From positions 1 through 7,278 of the forward strand of contig JAUVCP010000102.1 in assembly GCA_030590765.1 (NCBI GenBank): DNA of 7,278 bases, read 5' to 3'. Position numbers and translations under genes: made by a program. Under the pieces are notes generated by a model. The model saw nothing but the letters and a program-made list of their open reading frames with translations, was not told the DNA's origin and made no database searches. Below are positions 1 through 6,061 of the stretch, piece by piece. Position 1 is the first letter of the stretch. Each line of letters opens with the position of its first letter. The DNA comes from Flavobacteriaceae bacterium (GTDB lineage: Bacteria; Bacteroidota; Bacteroidia; Flavobacteriales; Flavobacteriaceae).

Positions 1-551
1 GTAAAGCAATGAAAAGCAGTCAAAAATATCCTTTAGAAAAATTAATTCATGTTGATGAATTTACTGTTGGAGGAAAAGAAGAAGGTAAACAAGGAAGAAG
101 TTATGATACAAAAAAGAAAAAGGCAATCATCGCAGTAGAATTAACGAATAACAATAAAGTTAAAAGAGTTTATATCAAATCAATTGCTGACTATTCAGCA
201 AAATCATTAACACCTATATTTGAAGAACATATAAGTACATCTGCTAAAATAATCACTGATAGATGGAGAGGGTACGAACCTTTAAAAGAGAATTATGATA
301 TTGAACAGGTATATAGTAATAATGGAGCAAACTTTAAAACACTACATGTTATGATTATGCAAGTTAAATCTTGGTTGAGAGCAATTCCTACCCATGTAAG
401 TAAATGGCATATTCAAGCATACTTTGATGAATTTTGTTTTAGAATTAATCGGTCTCAATTTAAAACTAGTATCTTTCATAAAACTATTAATAGAATGGTA
501 GAAAGCAAACCAATATATCAAAATCAAATAAAACAGATACTAAGCGTATAA
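1..551 (+). CDS. IS1595-family (ISXO2-like) transposase, C-terminal part, cut by left edge
   Basis: DDE-type transposase of an insertion sequence. The reading frame is already open at base 3 (Lys-Ala before the Met at 9), and relatives carry an N-terminal zinc ribbon and helix-turn-helix ahead of this point, so the Met at 9 is probably internal and the true start lies outside the window. Counting from that Met, the first catalytic Asp is D16 in HVDEF, followed by GGKEEGKQGRSYD, a family hallmark. The second is D84 in ITDRWRGY. The NNGANFKTLH block (104-113) matches the usual D-N-G-x-N-F-x-x-LH with Asp replaced by Asn. The third acidic region is AYFDEFCFRINR (137-148), another hallmark. The C-terminus looks full length. 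No terminal inverted repeat is visible in the 23 bp before the next gene, so the element may be a remnant on this side. Family assignment is firm; activity is unknown. Confidence 0.9.
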   Translation, partial: KAMKSSQKYPLEKLIHVDEFTVGGKEEGKQGRSYDTKKKKAIIAVELTNNNKVKRVYIKSIADYSAKSLTPIFEEHISTSAKIITDRWRGYEPLKENYDIEQVYSNNGANFKTLHVMIMQVKSWLRAIPTHVSKWHIQAYFDEFCFRINRSQFKTSIFHKTINRMVESKPIYQNQIKQILSV

Positions 552-574
552 CTCAATTAATTAATTCAAAAAAG

Positions 575-1204
575 ATGAATACTAAAATAATAATAGCAGA
601 TGACCATAAAATATTTATTGATGGATTGAGATCTATCTTATCAAAAAAAATTGGACTCACAATTGAAGGAGAAGCAAAAAATGGATTTGAAATTATCAAA
701 CTATTGGAACAAGGTTGTAAACCAGATATCGTTATTACAGATATTAGAATGCCAATTATTGATGGTATTTCACTTACTAAAATATTAGCAAAAGAATATC
801 CAAATATTCCGGTTCTTGCTTTAAGCATGTACGACCAAAGTGCTGATGTTGTTGAGATGTTAGAAGCAGGTGCTAAAGGATATCTAACCAAAGATATTGA
901 AATAGAAGAGCTGGTTCAAGCTATTCATACTATTGTAAAAGGTGAGTATTACTTTAGTAAAAATTTACCTAAAGATATAAAATCATGGTTCGATATTGAT
1001 CATGATTCAGGTGAACATATCTTAACCAGGAGAGAAAAAGAAATTTTACAACTTATATCTAAAGGCAGAACAACTTTACAAATGGCACAACAATTAGAAT
1101 TAAGCCGGTTTACTATTGACACCCACAGGAAGAATATTCATAAAAAATTAGGTATAAAGTCAAATACTGGTCTGGTAAATTATACATTAAAACATTTAGG
1201 ATGA
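575..1204 (+). CDS. NarL/LuxR-family two-component response regulator
   Basis: Cytoplasmic DNA-binding regulator of 209 residues, the normal length for the family. The receiver domain (about 3-122) shows the acidic pair D9-D10, the phospho-acceptor D56 in PDIVITD, the switch residue S84 in LALSMY, and the conserved Lys K106 in YLTKD. After a short linker, residues 148-209 form a LuxR-type helix-turn-helix: LTRREKEIL starts it and TIDTHRKNIHKKLGIK is the recognition helix region. The start at 575 places the first beta strand (KIIIADDH) where the family has it; the leader is A-rich (caaaaaag). No histidine kinase is adjacent in the window. In flavobacteria such regulators often follow a kinase gene, and here a transposase occupies that place. 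Targets cannot be read from the sequence. Confidence 0.93.
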   Translation: MNTKIIIADDHKIFIDGLRSILSKKIGLTIEGEAKNGFEIIKLLEQGCKPDIVITDIRMPIIDGISLTKILAKEYPNIPVLALSMYDQSADVVEMLEAGAKGYLTKDIEIEELVQAIHTIVKGEYYFSKNLPKDIKSWFDIDHDSGEHILTRREKEILQLISKGRTTLQMAQQLELSRFTIDTHRKNIHKKLGIKSNTGLVNYTLKHLG

Positions 1205-1374
1205 TTATTCTAAATAAACTTAAATTTCAATCTTCTTCTCCAATAGTTATTATTTCTGCTTGCATTTGGTAAAGGTAATTGGTGATAGAGGAAATGGCAA
1301 AAGTTTTTAAGCACAAAAAAAATATCCATAATTAAATATTGTACTTTGGTCAATTAATTTCTAAGGTTTAGATA
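1205..1374. other. Intergenic gap with no clear gene or terminator
   Basis: AT-rich non-coding stretch of 170 bp between the response regulator and the CotH lipoprotein gene. I see no convincing hairpin terminator and no ORF with recognisable content. A TACTTTG string at 1342-1348 resembles the Bacteroidota -7 element TAnnTTTG but lacks one spacer base and has no good -33 TTTG, so the promoter for the downstream gene remains unlocated. Confidence 0.5.
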
Positions 1375-2889
1375 ATGAATTTCAAAAATATAATATTCAA
1401 TATTTTCTTGCTTACAAGTCTATTATTGGTTTCATGCAGTGACGATGATAATTCATCTGGTAATGAAAAACAGGATGTAAAATTTAATACATTTTCCTTC
1501 CTACATCAAAATAATCCAAGCCTGAATACTAATTACGGATTCTTAATTGAGGATAATAAAATAAGCGGAAGACTTCCTTATCAAGCTGATATAAAGAATC
1601 TGATAGCTACATTCACTTATGACGGTTCAGAAGTTCTAATCAACAATGAGCAGCAAGTTAGCGGAATAAGCTCAAATGATTTTTTAAATGTTTTAACTTA
1701 TACTATAAACAACTCAAAAGGTAAAACATCAGCAAATGAAGTTGATGTAACCTATTTTACAGGATTACCGATCGTTTATATCCATACCGAAGGAGGTGTT
1801 CCTATTGATTCTAAAGAAGAATATCGTAAAGGTAATGTTAACCTTGTTGGAGGTAGAAATTTTATGGATATGGAGTCTTCAGAAATGAAGATAAGAGGAA
1901 GAGGTAATTCAACATGGTGGGTAAGTGATAAAAAACCATACCAGCTTAAGTTTTCGGAAAAAACGGAATTCCTGGAAATGCCAGAAGACAAAAAATGGAT
2001 CTTTCTTGCTGAATTTTCTGATAAATCTTTAATGAGAAATAAGATTGCTTTTGAATTAGGGCATCTGAGTCAGCTGGACTGGAGCCCCCAAAGCACTTAT
2101 GCAGAAGTAATTGTGAATGATGAATATGTGGGTACCTACAACATTTCACAAAAAGTGGAAGAGAGTGACAATAGAGTAGCTATAGGAGATACCGGTTATT
2201 TGTTGGAAATTGATCAATTGGACAGACTGGATCCTGATGATGTTTACTTTAGAACAAATAAATTCTTAATCAATATCAAAGAACCTAACTTAGAATATGG
2301 CAGCAGCGAATTTAATTATGTTAATGATTTATTGAATAAATTTGAAGAGGTTTTGATGGGTGATGACTTTACCAATCCAGAAACGGGTTATGCAAAATAT
2401 ATTGATGTAGATAGTTTTATTGACTGGTATTTGATCAATGAAATTACAAAGAATCAGGATTCAAGAGATTTTTCGAGTATTTTTTTAAATGTTATTTCAG
2501 GTGAAAAAATAAAGATGGGTCCTATCTGGGATTTTGATCTTTCTTTTGGAAATGTAAATTATTCTGAATGTGAACATCCTGAAGGTTTTTGGGTAAAGCA
2601 CCACCACTGGTATGCAAGACTGTTTGAAGATCCTGTATTTAAAAATAAAGTAAAGGAACGATTTGGCTATTTTAAAAATAATCAGAGTTCTATTAATGAA
2701 AAAATAGATTTATTTGAACAACAGCTGCAATGGGCACAATATGAAAATGATAAAAAATGGAATTTATTTGGAAGATATGTATGGCCTAATCCCGTGTTTT
2801 TCAACTCACATAAAGAAGAAGTTACACACCTAAAAGACTGGTATACAAAGCGTATGGATTGGTTAGACGATGCTTTTAAAGATCTTTAA
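1375..2889 (+). CDS. Surface lipoprotein with Ig-like N-domain and CotH kinase-like domain
   Basis: A 504-residue predicted lipoprotein. Residues 1-20 are a signal peptide with lipobox LLVSC (C21 lipidated); the following SDDDN matches the Bacteroidota surface-export signal, so it is probably on the outer face of the outer membrane. Residues about 35-130 resemble an Ig-like domain often found before CotH domains in this phylum (SGRLPYQADIKNLIATFTYDG, then QQVSGISSNDF). The CotH region runs from about 135 to the end: MKIRGRGNSTW (171-181) is the glycine-rich nucleotide-side motif, KPYQLKF follows, NQD at 360-362 fits the catalytic-loop position, and GPIWDFDLSFGN (382-393) is the W-D-x-D metal-binding motif with D386 and D388. 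CotH proteins are atypical kinases that phosphorylate spore-coat proteins in Bacillus; the substrate of the Bacteroidota versions is not known to me. All key motifs are present, so the fold should be active-looking. The start is fixed by the signal peptide. Confidence 0.93.
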   Translation: MNFKNIIFNIFLLTSLLLVSCSDDDNSSGNEKQDVKFNTFSFLHQNNPSLNTNYGFLIEDNKISGRLPYQADIKNLIATFTYDGSEVLINNEQQVSGISSNDFLNVLTYTINNSKGKTSANEVDVTYFTGLPIVYIHTEGGVPIDSKEEYRKGNVNLVGGRNFMDMESSEMKIRGRGNSTWWVSDKKPYQLKFSEKTEFLEMPEDKKWIFLAEFSDKSLMRNKIAFELGHLSQLDWSPQSTYAEVIVNDEYVGTYNISQKVEESDNRVAIGDTGYLLEIDQLDRLDPDDVYFRTNKFLINIKEPNLEYGSSEFNYVNDLLNKFEEVLMGDDFTNPETGYAKYIDVDSFIDWYLINEITKNQDSRDFSSIFLNVISGEKIKMGPIWDFDLSFGNVNYSECEHPEGFWVKHHHWYARLFEDPVFKNKVKERFGYFKNNQSSINEKIDLFEQQLQWAQYENDKKWNLFGRYVWPNPVFFNSHKEEVTHLKDWYTKRMDWLDDAFKDL

Positions 2890-2912
2890 ATATTACCATA
2901 AATAGTATGTTA

Positions 2913-3035
2913 TCATTTCTTTGTGTTTTCCCAAAGTTTTTCATTTTTAGCGAGATCCTTTAAGAAGCCTCCTGAGATATCTGTTTTCCCCTAATTCAGC
3001 CCACAAGCGAAAAGAGTTAACAACAAAAACAAGCA
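2913..3035 (-). pseudogene. Possible relic of a small lipoprotein gene
   Basis: On the minus strand one frame reads LFLLLTLFACGLN, a lipobox-like hydrophobic segment ending in Cys, then a TAG stop at 2991-2993, then a hydrophilic tail containing GGFLKDLAKNEKLWEN and a TGA stop at 2913-2915. The composition looks protein-like, but there is a stop in the middle, no Met or basic residues before the hydrophobic part in the same frame, and only about 40 codons in all. An ATG at 3034-3036 lies in another frame, so one frameshift plus the nonsense codon would have to be invoked. It may equally be chance. No family was recognised. Confidence 0.2.
2919..2941 (+). terminator. Weak stem-loop with T-run after the CotH gene
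   Basis: A 5-bp stem (CTTTG at 2919-2923 with CAAAG at 2932-2936), an 8-nt loop and a run of five T directly after it, 30 bp past the CotH stop codon. Position and T-run suit an intrinsic terminator, but the stem is short and AT-rich, so this is only a candidate. Confidence 0.3.
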
Positions 3036-3121
3036 TTATAAACCCAAAATAGAACTTGTTTTCTTGGTATCAAAAAACAAATCCTTTTATGATATTGATA
3101 TAGTATATCTTATTAGCAATA

Positions 3122-4729
3122 TTAAAACAAACCATCAGGTGTAATCCCTAACCATTTAAAATACGTCATAGCCATCAAAATTGACATTCCCCAGGCAATA
3201 AACTGCATGGTAATACCATACTTAAAAGCATCAGACATGCTATACATATCAGTTGAGTATAATAGTAATGCTGGTTTACTGTTAAAAGGCAGTGTATACA
3301 CATGCTCAATTAACATTGCTACAGGAAATGCAAGACTCATTATAGGAAAACCAAAACGAACTGCAACACCAATCGCAATGGGAATAAATATCATTGATCG
3401 CATGGTTTTTGATTGCATAAACAAAGCACTAAAGACCATTCCTCCGGTTAGCACAACATACAATAACCAAAACGGAGTATTAGCACCAAAACCCATAGCA
3501 TCAAAAGCTGCGTTTACAGAGATTTGAGGCAGATCGGTTACTTTAAATCCAGCTCCCAATGTATACGCTCCTGCTGAGAACAACAACAGGTGCCATGGTA
3601 TATCTACATCATTCCATTTAACTATTCCTATATTAGGCAATAAAGCAACAATCCCCCCTACAAAGGCAACAGCAGTCGGACTAATACCATGATATCTATC
3701 TGTCACCCAAAGTGCTAAAATACTTCCGAAAATAAACAAGGCTTTTATTTCCTGAAAACTCACAGGTCCTAATTTTTTAAGTTCCTTCTTTAGGCTATCC
3801 ATACCTCCTTCTATTTGAGGCTTTCTCTCTTCCGGTTTTAATGGAAAAATAATCTGGGTTCCAATAAACCAACCGATGATCATTAATAACATGGCTACCG
3901 GAAATGCTGCTTCCATCCATTGAGAGAAAAAGATATCTTTCCCAATAGCTCCTGCTATTAAAGAGGCTGCTAACAAATTAGCTCCTGATCCTGTTAAAAA
4001 AGAGGATGCTCCCATATTGTTTTGAAACAGATTCTGTAAAAGAACATTTCGTCCAAAATTATTTTTGTTTTTACTTGTACCTCCATAAATTGCTGCCACA
4101 ACCATGAACACAGGTAACAATATTGCAGCCTTTGCTGTGGTTGCTGATATAAACAAGGACAATACGACATTGATAACCAAAAAGCTGAAAATTACCGAGT
4201 TCGCATTATGTCCAAACTTTATAATAAACCAAAGTGCAAATCGCTTTGCTACACCGGTTGCTACTAGCATACTAGCTAATATAAACGACATGATATTCAA
4301 CCACATTACCTTATGACCTAACTGATGGTATGCATCAACTTCTGGCAAAGTACCAGTTAACACCAGTGAAATAATTAAAATTAGTGATGTTAAATAATTT
4401 GGAATTGCTTCGGTAATCCATAAAATAAGAGATGCTGCAAATATAGCAAGCATTGCCCTATTTGAATGAATGAATTGTTCCATACCAATTGCATCAAAAT
4501 TCTCTTTAGCACTCGCACTTAATTTGGAAACATCAAAATTCTTTAAAAAAGAAAGGTCAAATACATAAAGAATCAGAACAAAAAATATAATAGCCAAAGG
4601 AGCTCCTATTTTTACTAAAAACTTTTCGAATTTGGATTTTTCCCTTACCGGAAGTTTTTCCATTCGGTAATTGTTCATATCCAGAACATCAAATTCTTTC
4701 TCTTCTTCTCTTTGTATAGATTCTACCAT
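3122..4729 (-). CDS. DASS/SLC13-family anion transporter with altered Na+ motifs
   Basis: Inner-membrane secondary transporter of 535 residues with about 11-13 hydrophobic segments, beginning near residues 40-62. Family marks are LWITEAIPNYLTSL (103-116), the re-entrant hairpin loop TGSGANLLAA (246-255), and FSAGAYTLGAGFKVTDLP (384-401). The family carries dicarboxylates, citrate, sulfate and similar anions, usually with Na+ bound at two S-N-T motifs. Aligned on the following Pro, the first motif is A196-T197-T198 with K200 behind it, and the second is S440-K441-T442 with R444 behind it; the second hairpin, normally G-T-P-P-N, reads N483-S-K-P. Substrate and coupling ion are therefore uncertain. 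The roughly 38-residue charged N-terminus is cytoplasmic; Met18 is an alternative start. It is last in a minus-strand run, 131 bp after the CYTH gene. Confidence 0.93.
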   Translation of the reverse strand: MVESIQREEEKEFDVLDMNNYRMEKLPVREKSKFEKFLVKIGAPLAIIFFVLILYVFDLSFLKNFDVSKLSASAKENFDAIGMEQFIHSNRAMLAIFAASLILWITEAIPNYLTSLILIISLVLTGTLPEVDAYHQLGHKVMWLNIMSFILASMLVATGVAKRFALWFIIKFGHNANSVIFSFLVINVVLSLFISATTAKAAILLPVFMVVAAIYGGTSKNKNNFGRNVLLQNLFQNNMGASSFLTGSGANLLAASLIAGAIGKDIFFSQWMEAAFPVAMLLMIIGWFIGTQIIFPLKPEERKPQIEGGMDSLKKELKKLGPVSFQEIKALFIFGSILALWVTDRYHGISPTAVAFVGGIVALLPNIGIVKWNDVDIPWHLLLFSAGAYTLGAGFKVTDLPQISVNAAFDAMGFGANTPFWLLYVVLTGGMVFSALFMQSKTMRSMIFIPIAIGVAVRFGFPIMSLAFPVAMLIEHVYTLPFNSKPALLLYSTDMYSMSDAFKYGITMQFIAWGMSILMAMTYFKWLGITPDGLF

Positions 4730-4757
4730 TTAATTTTAGTTTCAGATTTTGTGTTTT

Positions 4758-4793
4758 GAGTTTCAGGTTTAAAAAAAACCAAATTAGAAACTC
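4758..4793. repeat. Nested inverted repeat upstream of the transporter gene
   Basis: GAGTTTC (4758-4764) pairs with GAAACTC (4787-4793), and inside it GGTTT (4766-4770) pairs with AAACC (4776-4780) around a five-A loop. The two arms are joined by an asymmetric internal loop of 1 and 6 nt. It lies 28 bp before the transporter start in the 5' leader on the minus strand. Part of it is also in a direct repeat (AGTTTCAG at 4738-4745 and 4759-4766). Confidence 0.5.
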
Positions 4794-4798
4794 TAAAC

Positions 4799-4817
4799 AT
4801 ACTAAATTTATTAGTAT
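4799..4817. repeat. 7-bp perfect stem-loop in the CYTH-transporter gap
   Basis: ATACTAA (4799-4805) pairs perfectly with TTAGTAT (4811-4817) around a 5-nt loop. It is AT-only apart from one pair, so alone it is weak, but it sits between two other inverted repeats in the same 131-bp gap. Confidence 0.4.
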
Positions 4818-4823
4818 AATTTG

Positions 4824-4852
4824 AGGGCTACCTGAGTTGATCGAACGGCCCT
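4824..4852 (-). terminator. GC-richer stem-loop just after the CYTH gene
   Basis: AGGGC (4824-4828) pairs with GCCCT (4848-4852), optionally extended by a T-G pair and by a small GTT/AAC inner stem. It starts 8 bp past the CYTH stop codon in the direction of transcription, and is the only GC-rich patch of the gap. On the minus strand it is followed by CAAATTATAC, not a clean U-run, so it may slow or partly stop transcription, or protect the 3' end, rather than terminate fully. Confidence 0.35.
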
Positions 4853-4860
4853 ATTAAATA

Positions 4861-5334
4861 TTACCAGTTTTTATATGGATTTTTCATTAACATAGAGTTG
4901 TAATACTTTACTTGTCCTGTCACTTCTTCTCCCAACCATTCAGGTTTGGTGAATTCAGTATCTTCACTTGGTAATTCAATTTCAGCTACAGTTAACCCTA
5001 TATTTTCCCCGTAAAACTCATCCACTTCGAATACAAGATCGCCATCAGCCTTAACGATAAAACGTGTTTTATCAATAGTACCAGGCTCACTAATAGCCAA
5101 TAAGGCATTTGCATCTTTAATTGATATTTCTTTTTCCCATTCAAAACGTGAAGCACCACTTTTATTTCCAATACCTTTTATCGTAAGAAAACCTTTATCA
5201 CCTTTAATTCTAACACGAACCGTTCTTTCGGGAACTGTAGAAAGGAATCCCTGTACTATTTTTGTTTCTTTTATAACATGTTTTTTATAATCACCTTTTA
5301 CCAAAAATTTTCTTTCAATTTCTCTATTTGCAAT
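4861..5334 (-). CDS. CYTH-domain (triphosphate tunnel) protein, apparent ATT start
   Basis: Small soluble cytoplasmic protein of the CyaB/thiamine-triphosphatase fold, an eight-stranded barrel that binds triphosphates and a divalent metal. Bacterial members commonly hydrolyse inorganic tripolyphosphate. Counting from an ATT at 5332-5334 (157 residues), the signature ExExK is E5-I-E7-R-K9; further tunnel residues are R40 and R42 in VRVRIKG, K53 in LTIKG, E65/E67/E69 in the FEWEKEI strand, K89 and R91 in DKTRF, E103 and D105 in FEVDEF, and E118/E120 in AEIEL; the C-terminus has the usual KYYNSML. The first ATG/GTG/TTG start in frame is TTG at 5302-5304, which would give 147 residues and delete ExExK. 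The frame is open up to a TAA at 5353-5355 with no ATG, GTG or TTG before ExExK. Family length and motif favour the upstream start. Family assignment is near certain; substrate is not. Confidence 0.92.
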   Translation of the reverse strand: MANREIERKFLVKGDYKKHVIKETKIVQGFLSTVPERTVRVRIKGDKGFLTIKGIGNKSGASRFEWEKEISIKDANALLAISEPGTIDKTRFIVKADGDLVFEVDEFYGENIGLTVAEIELPSEDTEFTKPEWLGEEVTGQVKYYNSMLMKNPYKNW

Positions 5335-5349
5335 AATAATTGTGTTTGT

Positions 5350-5384
5350 GGTTTAGGGTTTAGGGTTTAACTTAAAGCCTAAAC
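5350..5384. repeat. TTTAGGG tandem repeat and stem-loop
   Basis: GGTTTAGGGTTTAGGGTTTAA contains three TTTA units separated by GGG, like a short telomere repeat. The last unit folds: GTTTAGG (5358-5364) pairs with CCTAAAC (5378-5384), and inside it, past one G-G mismatch, TTTAA faces TTAAA. It lies between the two CYTH-like genes, and no U-run follows on the coding strand, so it does not look like a terminator. Confidence 0.55.
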
Positions 5385-5402
5385 TTGTAACCCGGAATTT
5401 AA

Positions 5403-6044
5403 TTAATTTGCTAATGGTTTATTGATCCAACCAATAACTCTTTTGATAGCTTGTAAATAATTTAGGTTTTCAAAACCTTCTAATTTACAATCCTCGATTG
5501 TTTTTAAGATATCAGCTACTTCAGTAGATTCAGAGTTGATCGTAACAACTTTAGCGCCATTGATCAAAACATTTCCAACTTCACAAATGGTATCATTAAC
5601 CATGAATCCATAACGTTGTTTATGAACTTTCACCCCTTGTAAATCAGAATGAGCATCAATCATACCAAGAAATTCTTCAAGAGTATATGAGTCTTTCTTT
5701 AACTTGGGCATTTCTACTTGGAAAGCCGGAAAAACATCATTTTCTAATACTTCTTTAGCTATTGGAAACTCCCCTTTCATCAAAGGATTCCATTGTTCTA
5801 AACCATCAACAGTTTGCACATAAGTTTTGATATCCATTTTACCATCACGAATTTTAGTATTGTTGATATCATTTGTTTTTGAGAGTATATATATTTCATC
5901 AGATGCTCTTTCCCATACTTTTTTTGGAACAGGACCAGACAAACGAGCCATTAATTTAGCCGATTCGTCGAAGTTTTGTCCAAAAGTTCTAAACTCAAAT
6001 CTGGGTTTAGAGATCTCTCCAATTTTCATTTCTGGTTTTGCCAT
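5403..6044 (-). CDS. Divergent CYTH/triphosphate-tunnel-like protein
   Basis: A 213-residue soluble protein with no signal peptide or membrane segment. I do not recognise a named family, but its strand order parallels the canonical CYTH gene next door. RFEFR (15-19) stands where ExExK is expected, then SDEIYIL (48-54), KIRDGKMDIK (64-73) in place of the paired Arg and Thr-x-Lys strands, and LMKGEFPI (88-95) in place of the E-x-E strand. KQRYGF, CEVG and VVTINSES (142-173) follow the K-x-R-F, FEVDEF and AEIEL order of CYTH proteins. Several acidic residues of the tunnel are replaced: first Glu of ExExK by Arg, Asp of EVD by Gly, the late Glu by Asn. It may bind but not hydrolyse triphosphate, or use another ligand. 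Its start is 17 bp after the SdiA-regulated-type gene stop, so the two are probably co-transcribed. The CDS is firm; the fold is my inference. Confidence 0.85.
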   Translation of the reverse strand: MAKPEMKIGEISKPRFEFRTFGQNFDESAKLMARLSGPVPKKVWERASDEIYILSKTNDINNTKIRDGKMDIKTYVQTVDGLEQWNPLMKGEFPIAKEVLENDVFPAFQVEMPKLKKDSYTLEEFLGMIDAHSDLQGVKVHKQRYGFMVNDTICEVGNVLINGAKVVTINSESTEVADILKTIEDCKLEGFENLNYLQAIKRVIGWINKPLAN

Positions 6045-6061
6045 AATTTTTTATTAATTTT

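Noticed and set aside
553..891. Minus-strand 112-codon ORF
   Set aside because: Antisense to the receiver domain of the response regulator; hydrophobic runs simply mirror its codons.
1342..1348. TACTTTG as a -7 promoter element for the CotH gene
   Set aside because: One base short of TAnnTTTG and no TTTG at the expected -33 distance; in AT-rich DNA such near matches are common.
3092..3122. Terminator for the transporter gene (ATATTG paired with CAATAT around GATATA/TATATC)
   Set aside because: All-AT pairing, it overlaps the stop codon, and no U-run follows directly; too weak to annotate.
3207..3527. Plus-strand 106-codon ORF inside the transporter gene
   Set aside because: It is antisense to conserved transmembrane segments of a clear DASS protein and has no family features of its own.
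4824..4852. tRNA fragment, because the minus strand contains GTTCGATC like a T-arm
   Set aside because: The flanking bases do not form the 5-bp T stem, and no acceptor, D or anticodon arm is present.
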